Below are positions 52,542 to 61,839 of a DNA stretch of 64,000 nucleotides, piece after piece. The notes beneath the pieces are model-generated. The model made no database searches. It saw only the letters and a list, made by a program, of their open reading frames with translations, and was not told the origin of the DNA. This stretch comes from DSUN01 sp035527715 (GTDB taxonomy: Bacteria; Planctomycetota; PUPC01; DSUN01): contig DATKZY010000096.1 in assembly GCA_035527715.1 (NCBI GenBank), forward strand, positions 1 through 64,000, given 5' to 3'. The first letter of the stretch is position 1; each line of letters begins with the position of its first letter. The position numbers and the translations under genes were made by a program.

Positions 52542-53693
52542 ATGGCAATGGACTTCGCGGCCCACAACGCCGAGGTGAAAGAGGTGTGGAAGCGCTTCCG
52601 CGACGGGAAGCCCTCGCGGGTGCCGATGGTGCTCGGCATCTCGTCGCGCTTCACGATCCTCAACCCCGCCATCAACACGAAGAGCGTCGCCTACGAGGAG
52701 TACTTCAACGACCCCGACGTGATGTTCGAGACGCAGCTCCGCCACCAGCACTGGATTCGCCACAACCTGGTCCAGGACGCCGAGATGGGCCTGCCCGAGG
52801 CGTGGACGGTGAGCGTGGATTTCCAGAACAGCTACGAGGCGCTCTGGTGGGGCGCGCCGCTGCGGTTCATCGAGGGCAACGTGCCCGACTCGCCGCCCTG
52901 CATCACCGACGCGACGAAGGCGGCCTTCATCGCCCGCGGCATCCCAAGCCCTTTCGGCGGCTGGATGGGGCGGAACTGGGACTATCTCGAGCACTTCAAG
53001 GAGCGGGGGAAGAGCTACGAGTTCTGCGGCCGGCCCGTGAAGGCCGGCTCGCCGACCGGCTGCGGCACCGACGGGCCGTTCACCATCGCCTGCGCGCTGC
53101 GCGGCCCGACCGGCATCTGCCTCGACATGTACGCCGACCCCGCCTTCTACCACGGCCTGATGAGCCTGCTCGTCGAGGGGGCGATCCGCCGCATCCGCGC
53201 CTATCGCGAGCGGCTCGGGCAGCCGGTCGAGAGCAAGGCCTGGGGCTTCGCCGACGACAGCATCGCGCTCCTCTCGCTGGACACCTACCGTGAGCTTGTG
53301 CTACCTTACCACAAGCGGCTCATCGAGGCGTTCGGCCCGGAGGGGCCGAACTCGATTCACCTGTGCGGCGACGCGACGCGCCACTTCAGGACCATCCGCG
53401 ACGAGTTGAAGGTGACGAGCTTCGACACCGGCTTCCCCGTGGACCACGGGGCGCTGCGGCGCGAGTTGGGGCCTGACGTGACGATTCAGGGCGGGCCGCA
53501 CGTCGAGCTGCTGCGGACGGGCAGGCCGCGAGCCGTCCGCTCCGAGGCGAAGCGCATCCTGCGTTCGGGCGTGATGGCGGGCGGCAAGTTCGTGCTGCGC
53601 GAGGGGAACAACCTCGCCCCCTTCACCCCCGTCGCCAACGTCGCGGCCATGTACGCCGCGTGCAAGGAGTTTGGCAGGTACGAGTCCACGTGA
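52542..53693 (+). CDS. UroD-family protein (methyltransferase-like)
   Basis: The 383-residue TIM-barrel protein has the UroD/MtaA layout and an intact H-x-C-G zinc-type motif (NSIHLCGDATRHF). SPTGCGTDGPFTIACALRG and GGPHVELLRTG are family blocks. Start ATG 52542 or 52548; GGGAAGAG lies upstream of both. The upstream open frame is REP-derived and rejected. The MFS transporter follows after 24 nt. It is the third complete UroD-family protein in the window, all of them diverged from each other. Confidence 0.8.
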   Translation: MAMDFAAHNAEVKEVWKRFRDGKPSRVPMVLGISSRFTILNPAINTKSVAYEEYFNDPDVMFETQLRHQHWIRHNLVQDAEMGLPEAWTVSVDFQNSYEALWWGAPLRFIEGNVPDSPPCITDATKAAFIARGIPSPFGGWMGRNWDYLEHFKERGKSYEFCGRPVKAGSPTGCGTDGPFTIACALRGPTGICLDMYADPAFYHGLMSLLVEGAIRRIRAYRERLGQPVESKAWGFADDSIALLSLDTYRELVLPYHKRLIEAFGPEGPNSIHLCGDATRHFRTIRDELKVTSFDTGFPVDHGALRRELGPDVTIQGGPHVELLRTGRPRAVRSEAKRILRSGVMAGGKFVLREGNNLAPFTPVANVAAMYAACKEFGRYEST

Positions 53694-53717
53694 CGCGCTC
53701 TTTGAAAGGAGGACGCG

Positions 53718-54902
53718 ATGGACTGGGTGATGTATCTGCGGCTGTGCCTGGTGGTGTTCCTTCAGTTCGCCATCTGGGGGGCGTGGTCGCCGGTGCTGGC
53801 GGCGCGGCTGTTCGGGCCGCTGAAGTTCACCGGCAAGCAGGTGGGGTGGACGTATGGCACGATGTATCTCGGCTGCATCGTGGCGCCGCTCATCGGCGGG
53901 CTGATCACCGACCGCTGGGTCGCGACCCAGTGGTTTCTCGCGGCGGCCCACCTGGCGGGCGGCGTGCTGCTGCTCCTGGCCGCGACGAAGACGACGTTCC
54001 GCAGCCTGTTCGTCGTGATGTGCGGCTACGCCCTCGCGTTCGCGCCGACGTTGCCGCTGCTGAACTCGCTGGTGTTCCGCCACGTGACCGCAGCGGGCAC
54101 GACCTTCTTCGCCGTCACCGTCTGGGGCGTCGTTGCCTGGGTGCTCGCAGGATGGGGGCTCACGGCGTGGCGGAAGGCGAAGGGCGCGGGCGACGGCAGC
54201 GACTGCCTGAAGCTGGCGGGCGGGCTGTCGCTGCTGCTGGCGGCCTACTGCCTGTTCCTGCCGCACACGCCGCCGCCCGAGACGCCCGGCGAGGTGTTGC
54301 CCTTCCTCAAGGCGTTCGGGCTGCTCAGCGACCCCAACTTCCTCGTCTTCCTCGTCGTCGCGTTCGTGGTCGCCACGCAGCTCCAGTTCTACTTCCTCGG
54401 CACCGCGCCGTTCCTGGGCGAGTTGGGGGTCGAGAGCAAGAACATGCCGGCCGTGATGTCCATCGCCCAGGCCGCGCAGGTGCTGGCAACGCTGTTTGTG
54501 GCCTTCAACGAGAAGTGGGTGCTGGAGGCGCTGGGGTTCCGCTGGACTCTTGCCCTGGGCGTGGCGATGTGGGGGGTGCTCTACGCGGTCTACGCGCTGG
54601 GGCGGCCGAAGCCGCTGGTGCTCGCGGCGCAGTCGCTGCACGGCATGGCCTATGCCTTCTTCATCGGCATCGGGTTCATCTACGTGAACCAGGCGGCGAC
54701 GGCGGACTTCTCGGCCTCGGCGCAGGCGCTGCTGACGGTGAGCCTGTTCGGCTTCGGCTTCTTCGGGGGCACGCAGCTCACGGGCGTGGTGATGGATGCC
54801 TTGAAGGCGGAGGGGAAGTTCCGCTGGCGCCCGATCTTCCTGGTGCCGTGCGTGGTGACGCTGGCCGCTGCGGTGGCGTTCGTCAGCCTGTTCCGCGGGT
54901 AG
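53718..54902 (+). CDS. MFS transporter, nucleoside:H+ symporter-like
   Basis: The 394-residue protein has 12 predicted TM helices. The start MYLRLCLVVFLQFAIWGAW is very close to the first helix of nucleoside:H+ symporters (NupG/XapB family), and YGTMYLGCIVAPLIGGLITDRW contains the MFS loop-2 motif. GIGFIYVNQAA is another block. AAGGAGG precedes ATG 53718 by 6 nt, a near-perfect ribosome site. It may import a nucleoside or sugar related to the UroD-family gene just before it. Confidence 0.87.
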   Translation: MDWVMYLRLCLVVFLQFAIWGAWSPVLAARLFGPLKFTGKQVGWTYGTMYLGCIVAPLIGGLITDRWVATQWFLAAAHLAGGVLLLLAATKTTFRSLFVVMCGYALAFAPTLPLLNSLVFRHVTAAGTTFFAVTVWGVVAWVLAGWGLTAWRKAKGAGDGSDCLKLAGGLSLLLAAYCLFLPHTPPPETPGEVLPFLKAFGLLSDPNFLVFLVVAFVVATQLQFYFLGTAPFLGELGVESKNMPAVMSIAQAAQVLATLFVAFNEKWVLEALGFRWTLALGVAMWGVLYAVYALGRPKPLVLAAQSLHGMAYAFFIGIGFIYVNQAATADFSASAQALLTVSLFGFGFFGGTQLTGVVMDALKAEGKFRWRPIFLVPCVVTLAAAVAFVSLFRG

Positions 54903-54917
54903 GGCCGCGACAGGCTC

Positions 54918-55775
54918 CTAGCGCCCCTCGCCGCCGCGGACCTGGATCTGGGCCACGCGGGCGCGGATGCGCAACTCGGCCCTCGCGGGGTCGTGGGTGA
55001 GCTTCTCGTTGGGGTTGCCCGCGGCCCGGAGCAGCGCGGGCAGGGCCGAGGAGGCGGCCGGCCCGATGGCGCCCAGGGCCGTCGCCGCGTTCGAGCGCAC
55101 CGAGTAGTCGGGGTCGCCCTCCAAGGCGTCCACCAGGGCGCCCACCGCGGGCGCCGCGGTTGGGCCCAGCTTCGCCAGCGCCGAGGCCGCATGGAAGCGC
55201 GCGGCCGGCAAGCGGGACCGCAGGGCGGCGGCCAGCGCCGGGAGGGCCGAGGCCCCGATGGCCTTCATCGCCTTGCCCACCGCCTGCGAGAACTCGATCT
55301 CGCACGACCGCCGCGCCATCGCGTTGAGCAGCGCGGGCACGGCCTCGTAGGCCCGCGGCCCCAGGGCCGCGAGAGCGTGCGCCGCCTCCACCCGCGAGCG
55401 CAGGTCCCCCGCGCGCAGTCGGGCCGCCAGCCGTTGCACGGTGCTGTCCGCATACCGCACGGGCGGCGGCACCACGATCACGTCGCGCGAGACCGACCCG
55501 GCCGTGGTGACGCGCGAGGGGCCTTGCCCCGTCGCGCCGTCGCCTCCGCCCCCGCGGCACACCAGCCACACGATGCCCAGAGCCGCCAGCACCCCGGCGC
55601 CCACTGCCGCCGCGATGATCGGCCGCCGCGAGCGCTGCGCCTCGCGCCGCCGCCGCTCGCGCAGGCCGCGAATGCCGCGTAGCGGACGCTCCTCGCCCCG
55701 GGGCGGCCGCGACGCCGCGCCCCGACTCTCCGCAGGCGCCCCTCTGCTCCGATGAACGCGGTCTCGGCCAGCCAC
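54918..55775 (-). CDS. Membrane-anchored HEAT-repeat protein
   Basis: The 285-residue protein has a basic, Arg-rich cytoplasmic N terminus (~50 residues), one TM helix (IIAAAVGAGVLAALGIVWLV), a Gly-rich linker, and four to five HEAT/PBS repeats (EAAHALAALGPRAYEAVPAL; HAASALAKLGPTAAPAVGAL; NAATALGAIGPAASSALPAL). GTG 55775 was chosen because AGAGG lies ~9 nt upstream; an in-frame TTG at 55781 is possible. It follows the heparinase-like gene by 12 nt. Confidence 0.75.
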   Translation of the reverse strand: MAGRDRVHRSRGAPAESRGAASRPPRGEERPLRGIRGLRERRRREAQRSRRPIIAAAVGAGVLAALGIVWLVCRGGGGDGATGQGPSRVTTAGSVSRDVIVVPPPVRYADSTVQRLAARLRAGDLRSRVEAAHALAALGPRAYEAVPALLNAMARRSCEIEFSQAVGKAMKAIGASALPALAAALRSRLPAARFHAASALAKLGPTAAPAVGALVDALEGDPDYSVRSNAATALGAIGPAASSALPALLRAAGNPNEKLTHDPARAELRIRARVAQIQVRGGEGR

Positions 55776-55787
55776 TATCAATGCCTC

Positions 55788-57539
55788 TCAGTCAATCCTG
55801 AATGTCAGAGTCATTTGCCGGTCGAGTCGTGCAGGCACGAACGCGATGCGGGTGACCACGGCGTGCTCGCGGCCCTCCTTCGATTCCTCGACGAGTCGCT
55901 CCGCGGCGAACCTGCCCGGCGCGCCCGCGCTCGCAATGGTGAGCGAGCGGCGGCCCTTGCCCACGACGGCCGCCCGCCCGCCCCGCGCGATCCGCACCGG
56001 CTCGAAGGTGATGAACGCCTCCTCGATGCTGCGGGGCGTGCGCGAGAAGGCATAGTCGTCGCGGAGCTCCAGGCCGCCGTCCGCCGCGAGCGTGAAGCGG
56101 CGGACGAGGCGCTGGAGGGTCTTCTCGTCGTAGGCGTGCGTTGCGTCTATTGTAGCGCACTTGGTGCCCGAGCCGTTTAGGCCCTCGACGGCCAGCGTGC
56201 CGTGGTGCTGTGCGCCGGGCGGCTGCTCCTTGCCGTTGATGCGGGGCACGGAGTGGCCGCGCGAGCGGCAGAAGAGGATTTCGTAGCGCTTCGGCCCAAA
56301 GGTCTTCGCGGTGTACCTGGGCGCCCCCGGGTCGGTCAGCAGGCAGGCGCCGTGCTTGTGGAGGATGAAGCTGCCGATGTCGTTGTGGTTGTGCGGCACG
56401 TCGTTGCGCCCGGCGAGGGCCAGCAGCGTGGTGCCCGCCGCGCGGAGCTTCACCATGCCGAGGTCGGGCAGCAGGTAATCGCCCGTATCGGGCTTGCCCG
56501 CGACCCTCTCGCCGTTGTAGAGGAGCAAGCCGCGCCAGCTTGCGACCGCCAGGCGGCCATCCTCGGTGTGGGCCGCGACCTCGTACAGCTCGGGGATGCG
56601 CAGGAAGCGGTTGATCTGGAGGGCGCTCTCGGCGCTGAGATAGCCGTTCGAGCTGTCGGCGAAGGTCGAGCGCAGCGGCCCCTCGATGTGCGCGGCCAGC
56701 GGGTAGCGGCAGATGCGCTCGATGTGCTCGCCCTGCACCAGGTTCAGCTTCCCGCCCGTGCGGTGGTGAAGGACGACGGCCGCGTCGAGGAAGTGGCCGA
56801 AGCCGTAGTTCCAGTAGCTCGGCCCCTCGAGGCAGCCGCCGTCGGCCGCGAAGCCCTGGATCGCATAGTCGAGCCGCTGCACGAGCGGGTGGATGAACGC
56901 GGCGAGCTGCCCCACGTCGCGGATGCAGTAGAGCGCCGTCGTGAGCAGGTTCGCGTTGCACACGTGATTCCAGTTCATCGTCACCGTCCACCAGCCGTCG
57001 GGGCGCGTCCAGTCGTGGAGGGCGTTGAGGGCGCGGCGCTCGAGCTCGGCGCCCACGCGCTGCATCACCTCGTCCTCGAGCTGGCCGTCGAGCATCCAGA
57101 GGATTTCGGCGAGCAGGCGGGCGATGTGCGACGAGCCGAGGTCAATCGTGCACCGCTCGTGGGCCGGCCAGATCCAGCTCGTCGTCTCGCACCAGGCCCA
57201 GAGCAGGTCCTGGAGCAGGTCGAGGTCGGCGGCGGGGTGGCCGAGCCAGAGGGCGAGGGCGGCCTGCTCGGTGCGCTGGGCCCGGCCGCGCAGCGCGGCC
57301 TCGCCGACGGTGCGGCTGCCGGTGCGGCGGTAGTCGCGATACTCCGACCGCTTGACGGCAGGGATGGGCTTCTGGGGGTCCAGCTCGCGGCCGAGGCGCT
57401 GCCAGATTCCCAGCTTCTTCGCCCACTGCCGCGCCTTCGCCCTGGCCTTGGCGTCGCGAAGCCCTGGCCAGGCCGGCAGGCCCATGTGGGGCGTGAGCAT
57501 CTGGGCGAGTTCGTGAACCGTCGTGGATTCAAGGATCAT
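55788..57539 (-). CDS. Heparinase II/III family protein without signal peptide
   Basis: The 583-residue protein has an alpha-toroid N-terminal half (WNHVCNANLLTTALYCI; GPSYWNYGFGHFLDAAVVLH) and a beta-sandwich with the family motif NDVPHNHNDIGSFILHKHGACLL, in which the His and Asn/Asp residues form the metal and catalytic site, then LLTDPGAPRYT. No signal peptide at MILESTTVHELAQ, so it should be cytoplasmic and act on imported oligosaccharides, unlike the two large secreted relatives in this window. AGGAG precedes ATG 57539 by 8 nt. Confidence 0.87.
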   Translation of the reverse strand: MILESTTVHELAQMLTPHMGLPAWPGLRDAKARAKARQWAKKLGIWQRLGRELDPQKPIPAVKRSEYRDYRRTGSRTVGEAALRGRAQRTEQAALALWLGHPAADLDLLQDLLWAWCETTSWIWPAHERCTIDLGSSHIARLLAEILWMLDGQLEDEVMQRVGAELERRALNALHDWTRPDGWWTVTMNWNHVCNANLLTTALYCIRDVGQLAAFIHPLVQRLDYAIQGFAADGGCLEGPSYWNYGFGHFLDAAVVLHHRTGGKLNLVQGEHIERICRYPLAAHIEGPLRSTFADSSNGYLSAESALQINRFLRIPELYEVAAHTEDGRLAVASWRGLLLYNGERVAGKPDTGDYLLPDLGMVKLRAAGTTLLALAGRNDVPHNHNDIGSFILHKHGACLLTDPGAPRYTAKTFGPKRYEILFCRSRGHSVPRINGKEQPPGAQHHGTLAVEGLNGSGTKCATIDATHAYDEKTLQRLVRRFTLAADGGLELRDDYAFSRTPRSIEEAFITFEPVRIARGGRAAVVGKGRRSLTIASAGAPGRFAAERLVEESKEGREHAVVTRIAFVPARLDRQMTLTFRID

Positions 57540-57573
57540 CCGAGCGCTCCTGAGAGGTGTGCCACGGAGCGAC

Positions 57574-57602
57574 AGTATAGCATGTTCCGGCAGGAATGCC
57601 AG
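57574..57602 (-). promoter_or_regulatory. Predicted promoter for the cytoplasmic heparinase-like gene
   Basis: On the minus strand: CTGGCA (57602-57597), 17-bp spacer, TATACT (57579-57574). Confidence 0.5.
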
Positions 57603-57631
57603 AGGAGAGGGCCGCGCGACCGCCTTAGCGC

Positions 57632-57660
57632 TTGACACAGCGGCGCCCGTTGGCTACGCT
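57632..57660 (+). promoter_or_regulatory. Predicted promoter for the Cys-rich lipoprotein
   Basis: TTGACA (57632-57637, consensus), 17-bp spacer, TACGCT (57655-57660), about 87 nt before ATG 57748. Confidence 0.65.
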
Positions 57661-57747
57661 AGGGGAGGACGCAGCCCCGCCCGATGGCTGGGGCGTTGGC
57701 TCGAGCGCCCGTCGCCACCGTGCGGCGGGCAGAAAGGAGGCGGGACG

Positions 57748-58173
57748 ATGCGTGGATGGATTGCTGTGGCGATGGGGGGCGTGATGGCGCTGGCACTCCT
57801 GGCCGGCTGCGGCGAGGAGACGCCCACGCCCACGCCGAAGCCGAAGACCGGGCCGACGAAGGTGGACACGGCGAAGGACGCGCCGGCCAAGGCTGCCGCC
57901 GGCATCACCCTCTGCGGCAAGTGCGGCCAGGTCAAGGACTCCGACGTCTGCTGCAAGGCCGGCGCCGAGATCTGCGAGAAGTGCGGCCTGGTCGTCGGCT
58001 CGCCCGGCTGCTGCCGCATCAAGAAGGGCGACGACGTGACCCTGTGCACCAAGTGCGGCCAGATCCTGGGCTCCGACCTCTGCTGCAAGGCCGACGCGGT
58101 GAAGTGCGAGGGCTGCGGCCTCGCCAAGGACTCGCCCGGCTGCTGCCGCATCAACAACCTCGCGACAAAGTAG
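57748..58173 (+). CDS. Small lipoprotein with four CxxCG-CC metal-ribbon repeats
   Basis: The 141-residue protein has a lipoprotein signal (VMALALLAGCGEE, lipid Cys21), a short Thr/Pro/Lys linker, and then four modules of ~20-24 residues with the pattern C-x2-C-G-x7-8-C-C (LCGKCGQVKDSDVCC; CEKCGLVVGSPGCC; CTKCGQILGSDLCC; CEGCGLAKDSPGCC). Modules 1/3 and 2/4 resemble each other most, so a two-module unit was duplicated. Sixteen Cys suggest zinc, copper or iron binding outside the cytoplasmic membrane, or a redox role. AAAGGAGG lies 7 nt before the ATG. Function not recognised. Confidence 0.85.
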   Translation: MRGWIAVAMGGVMALALLAGCGEETPTPTPKPKTGPTKVDTAKDAPAKAAAGITLCGKCGQVKDSDVCCKAGAEICEKCGLVVGSPGCCRIKKGDDVTLCTKCGQILGSDLCCKADAVKCEGCGLAKDSPGCCRINNLATK

Positions 58174-58199
58174 CACACGACGAAGTCCGCACCCGCCTC

Positions 58200-58238
58200 T
58201 GCGCGGCGCCGCCGCTCTCAGCGCGGCGGCGCCGCGCA
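58200..58238 (+). terminator. Perfect 16-bp GC hairpin, probable terminator or insulator
   Basis: Arms 58200-58215 and 58223-58238 (TGCGCGGCGCCGCCGC and complement) with a 7-nt loop, 27 nt after the lipoprotein stop. There is no T-run, so termination would be non-canonical. Confidence 0.6.
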
Positions 58239-58266
58239 TGACCGCCCTCTTGCAGGAGCCGGCCGC

Positions 58267-59568
58267 ATGAGGCGCTGCTCGCGCGCAAGCCGCCGCCAGT
58301 TCCTCAAGGCGCTCGGCGCGGCGATGGCCGCGCCCGTCGTCGTGCCCGCCCGCGTGCTGGGCGCCGCGGCACCCAGCAACCGGATCAACGTCGGCATGAT
58401 CGGCATGGGGCGCCAGGCCCTCTATGCCAACCTGCGGCCATTCCTCGGCTCGCCCGACACCCGCGTCGCCGCCGTGTGCGACGTGGATGCCGCCCGCCTC
58501 AAGACCGCCCTCGAGGCCGTCGAGAAGCACTACGCCGCGGCCAACGTGTGCACGGCCCACCGCGACTTCCGCGAGTTGCTCGCCCGGGCCGACGTGGATG
58601 CCGTGATGATCTCCACCCCCGACCACTGGCACGTGCCGCAGGCCATCGCCGCCGTGCGGGCGGGCAAGCACGTGTCGAGCGAGAAGCCCACCACGCTCAG
58701 CATCGCCGAGGGCCGCCTGCTGTGCGACGAGGTGGCCCGCCACCAGCGCGTCTTCCGCACCGACAGCGAGTTTCGCTCGATCGCCGTCTTCCGCCGCGCC
58801 TGCGAGCTCGTGCTCAACGGCCGCATCGGCAAGCTCCACACCATCCGCACCGGCGTGCCCGGCGGCGACTCCGCCTGCCCGCACCAGCCCACGACGCCCG
58901 TGCCCGACGGGCTGGACTACGCGATGTGGCTCGGCCCCGCGCCCGAGGCGCCCTACACCGAGCGCCGAGTCCACCCCGCCAGCGGCTACGGCCGCCCAGG
59001 CTGGATGTGCATCCGCGACTACTGCGACGGCAAGATCTCCAACTGGGGCACACACCTGAACGACATCGCCCAGTGGGGCCACGGCACCGACCGGACCGGC
59101 CCCGTCGAGGTCGAGGGCCGCGGCGACTACCCCGCCGACGGCCTGTGGAACGTCCTCCTGCGCTTCGAGGTCCGCTACAAGTTCGCCGACGGCGTGGACA
59201 TGATCTACAAGTCCGACGGCGCCTACGTGCGCTTCGAGGGCGCCGACGGCTGGGTGCACGCCACCTACGGCGGCAAGGGGCTCGACGCCCAGCCCAAGTC
59301 GCTCCTCACCGAGGTCATCGGCCCGAGCGAGATCCGCCTGCCGACCCGCAGCGACAAGGAGGACTTCATCTGGGCCATCAAGCACCACGCCGAGACGATG
59401 GAGCCGGCCGAGGTGGGCCACCGCACCAACTCGCTGTGCCAACTCGGCCTCCTCTCGATTGACCTCGGCCGCAAGCTGCGCTGGGACCCCGCCCGCGAGT
59501 GCTTCCCCGACGAGCCCGAGGCCAACCGCCTCCTCTCCCGCCCCTTGCGCGCCCCGTGGGGGCTGTGA
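58267..59568 (+). CDS. Tat-exported Gfo/Idh/MocA family oxidoreductase
   Basis: The 433-residue protein has a twin-arginine signal (RRQFLKALGAAMAAPVVVPA), the NAD(P)-binding motif INVGMIGMGRQ, the STPDHWHVPQAIAAVRAGKH and SEKPTTLSIAEG (E-K-P) blocks, and the C-terminal planctomycete-type domain (GPAPEAPYTERRVHPASGYG...NWGTHLNDIAQWG). Such proteins oxidise or epimerise sugars, with cofactor bound before export. AGGAG precedes ATG 58267. It is one of a family greatly expanded in Planctomycetota. Confidence 0.9.
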   Translation: MRRCSRASRRQFLKALGAAMAAPVVVPARVLGAAAPSNRINVGMIGMGRQALYANLRPFLGSPDTRVAAVCDVDAARLKTALEAVEKHYAAANVCTAHRDFRELLARADVDAVMISTPDHWHVPQAIAAVRAGKHVSSEKPTTLSIAEGRLLCDEVARHQRVFRTDSEFRSIAVFRRACELVLNGRIGKLHTIRTGVPGGDSACPHQPTTPVPDGLDYAMWLGPAPEAPYTERRVHPASGYGRPGWMCIRDYCDGKISNWGTHLNDIAQWGHGTDRTGPVEVEGRGDYPADGLWNVLLRFEVRYKFADGVDMIYKSDGAYVRFEGADGWVHATYGGKGLDAQPKSLLTEVIGPSEIRLPTRSDKEDFIWAIKHHAETMEPAEVGHRTNSLCQLGLLSIDLGRKLRWDPARECFPDEPEANRLLSRPLRAPWGL

Positions 59569-59849
59569 CCGCCCCAGTTCGAGATCGTGTGGCACGCATG
59601 TCTATGTTTCCCAAGTACTTCGGCGTCTGATAAATCCGACGCACGTAGAGGGGCCTGGGACGCGACTTCGGGGGCACATGAGACCTACGGGTCATTGGGG
59701 CCTGCTTGGCCTTGGCCGCCCGGCTGCAAGTGTATATGTTCACTGCGCTTGCGGCGCCGGGTCTTTCGCCCGAGTTTGCTCCGCGCGACGCGTCCTGGGC
59801 CAAATTTGGCATTAACGAGTCTTCATCGGAACCGACAGCACAGGGCCGG
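59569..59849 (+). other. Intergenic leader, nothing recognised
   Basis: About 280 bp between the Gfo/Idh/MocA gene and the next promoter, lower in GC than its surroundings (for example 59590-59640 and 59720-59830). No coding-like frame, clear hairpin or known RNA was seen. Confidence 0.5.
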
Positions 59850-59878
59850 TTGACCGCGGGCGCGCGCGCCGATATACT
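59850..59878 (+). promoter_or_regulatory. Predicted promoter for the C45-like gene
   Basis: TTGACC (59850-59855), 17-bp spacer, TATACT (59873-59878); TTG start at 59923. Confidence 0.7.
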
Positions 59879-59922
59879 GGTCCGAGAAGCTGATACCCCG
59901 TGGCATTCGTGGAGAGATTCCA

Positions 59923-61839
59923 TTGAGACAACGTGCTTCGGCGTTCCTGGCCGGGCTCCTCGCCCTGTCCGCGGCCCTCGGCCTCGCAGGGGAGCCGGCC
60001 CCGCCGCTGGCCGCGGCCGACATCGAGGCGCTCTCCAAGTCACTCGAGAAGGTCGTCGCCGTCGTTCAGGGCAAGCTGCCCGTCTACACGGTGACGCTCG
60101 CGGGGCGCTACAAGGACGGCGCGCTCGAGCAGGGGGCCGAGCTGACGATCGCGCGCCGCGACGCCGACCAGTTCCGCCTCGCGCTCAAGTCCGACCTCCT
60201 CAGCTTCACCCTCCAGCGGACGAAGGACGAGACGGCCCTCGTCGTGCCGCTGCTGAAGGTGGCCGTGGTGGGCAAGGGGCCGCTGCCGGCCGAGTCGGAG
60301 CTTCAGCCCGCGCGCCTCTTCGGCCGCATCGCGGGCCTGTGGCCCGCCTCGCTCACCGTGCTCGGCGTGATGCAGACGGCAGAGCCGGGGGCCGTGGCCG
60401 TGATCGTCCAGGCGTTGCTCCAGATCGCGCGGGCGCCCGACAAGCCGGCGGGGCACTTCGTGGCGAAGCGCGACCTCGGCGGCGGCACGCTCTCCATCGA
60501 GCTGGCCGACGACGGGAAGGCGATCCGCCAGCTCCTGTGGCGCGACGCCGAGGGCGTCGAGGCCGGCGTCGGCATCGCCATCGCCGAAGAGGCGAAGTTG
60601 CCCGCGGAGCCGCTGGCCGACGATGTCGTGGTGGTGAACGTGCCGCGCGACGAGCTGGAGCGCACGCTCGGCCGCGGCCTGGGCCGCGCCGCCGAAATCC
60701 TCGCACACGAGCAGTCGGGCGGCAAGCTCAAGGACGGCGAGCGCATCGCCGACCGCGGGCGCCTGGTCATCCGCAAGGGGCAGCGGGTCGCCCTGCTCGA
60801 GGGCTCGCCCCTCGAAGTCGGCTTCCAGCACGGCAAGCTCCTCGCGGCCGAGGCGCGGCGGGTGGCCGACTCGGTGCTCTACGTGGCGGGCCTCTACTAC
60901 ACGGTGACGAAGCGGGAGTGGTTCCTCGACACCTTGCGCGGGGCGCTCGCGCGGCTCGAGCCGCACGTGCCGCAGGAGTACTGGGACGAGGTGCAGGGCC
61001 TGGCGAACGGCTCGGGGCTGGCGCCCGAGGAGGCGCGGCTGGCCAGCGTGTTCCCCGAGCTGTTCCACTGCTCGGGCTTCGCGCTCTTCGGCAAGGCCAC
61101 GGCGGGCGGCAGACTGCTCCACGGGCGGGTGCTCGACTACATGACCGAGCTGGGCCTCCAGCGCGAGGCGGTCGTCTTCGTGGTGAAGAAGAAGGGCGCC
61201 ATCCCCTTCGCCAACGTGGGCTACGCCGGCTTCATCGGCAGCGTGTCGGGCATGAACGCCGAGCAGGTGGCCTTCGGCGAGATGGGCGGAAAGGGCGAGG
61301 GGCAGTGGGACGGCACGCCCATGGCCATCCTGATGCGCATGGGCCTCGAACGGGCCAAGACCCTCGACGACGCCATCCGCATCTTCCGCGAGGCGAAGCG
61401 GACGTGTGAGTACTACTACGTCATCTCGGACGGCAAGGGCCCGAGCGCCGTCGGCGTCGCCGCGACGCCCGACCGAATCGAGTTCGTCAAGCCCGGCGAG
61501 GCCCACCCCAGGCTCCCGGCGCCCGTGGACGACGCGGTGCTGCTCTCGGCCGGCACGCGGCTACAGGAGCTGGTGAAGGCGGTGAAGGCGAAGCACGGGC
61601 AATTCGACGAGAAGGCGGCCATCGAGCTGATGAAGCGGCCCGTCGCCATGCGGGCGAACCTGCACAACGTGCTCTTCGTGCCGCAGGACCTCGTGTTCCA
61701 CGTGGCCAACGCCAAGGGGCGGTCGCCCGCGTGCGACCAGCCCTACGTCCGCTACAGCCTCCGCGACCTGCTCGACGAAATGGCCAGGCCCCTCCCCCCG
61801 CCCGGCAGGAAGCCCCGCCGAGGCGGGGATTCCTTCTAG
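59923..61839 (+). CDS. Secreted two-domain protein: LolA-like N terminus plus C45-type Ntn hydrolase
   Basis: The 638-residue protein has a signal peptide (RASAFLAGLLALSAALGLAG). Residues ~30-270 form a beta-rich domain reminiscent of lipoprotein-carrier or DUF2092 folds. Residues ~290-620 match C45 acyltransferase/hydrolases (isopenicillin N acyltransferase-like Ntn fold): EVGFQHGKLLAAEARRV, SVFPELFHCSGFALFGK, LLHGRVLDYM, and YYVISDGKGPSAVGVA. The candidate nucleophile is Cys383; the residue before it is His rather than the usual Gly, so self-processing may differ. TTG 59923 has GGAGAG upstream at 6 nt. Its stop overlaps the stop of the convergent small gene through the palindrome CTAG. Confidence 0.77.
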   Translation: MRQRASAFLAGLLALSAALGLAGEPAPPLAAADIEALSKSLEKVVAVVQGKLPVYTVTLAGRYKDGALEQGAELTIARRDADQFRLALKSDLLSFTLQRTKDETALVVPLLKVAVVGKGPLPAESELQPARLFGRIAGLWPASLTVLGVMQTAEPGAVAVIVQALLQIARAPDKPAGHFVAKRDLGGGTLSIELADDGKAIRQLLWRDAEGVEAGVGIAIAEEAKLPAEPLADDVVVVNVPRDELERTLGRGLGRAAEILAHEQSGGKLKDGERIADRGRLVIRKGQRVALLEGSPLEVGFQHGKLLAAEARRVADSVLYVAGLYYTVTKREWFLDTLRGALARLEPHVPQEYWDEVQGLANGSGLAPEEARLASVFPELFHCSGFALFGKATAGGRLLHGRVLDYMTELGLQREAVVFVVKKKGAIPFANVGYAGFIGSVSGMNAEQVAFGEMGGKGEGQWDGTPMAILMRMGLERAKTLDDAIRIFREAKRTCEYYYVISDGKGPSAVGVAATPDRIEFVKPGEAHPRLPAPVDDAVLLSAGTRLQELVKAVKAKHGQFDEKAAIELMKRPVAMRANLHNVLFVPQDLVFHVANAKGRSPACDQPYVRYSLRDLLDEMARPLPPPGRKPRRGGDSF

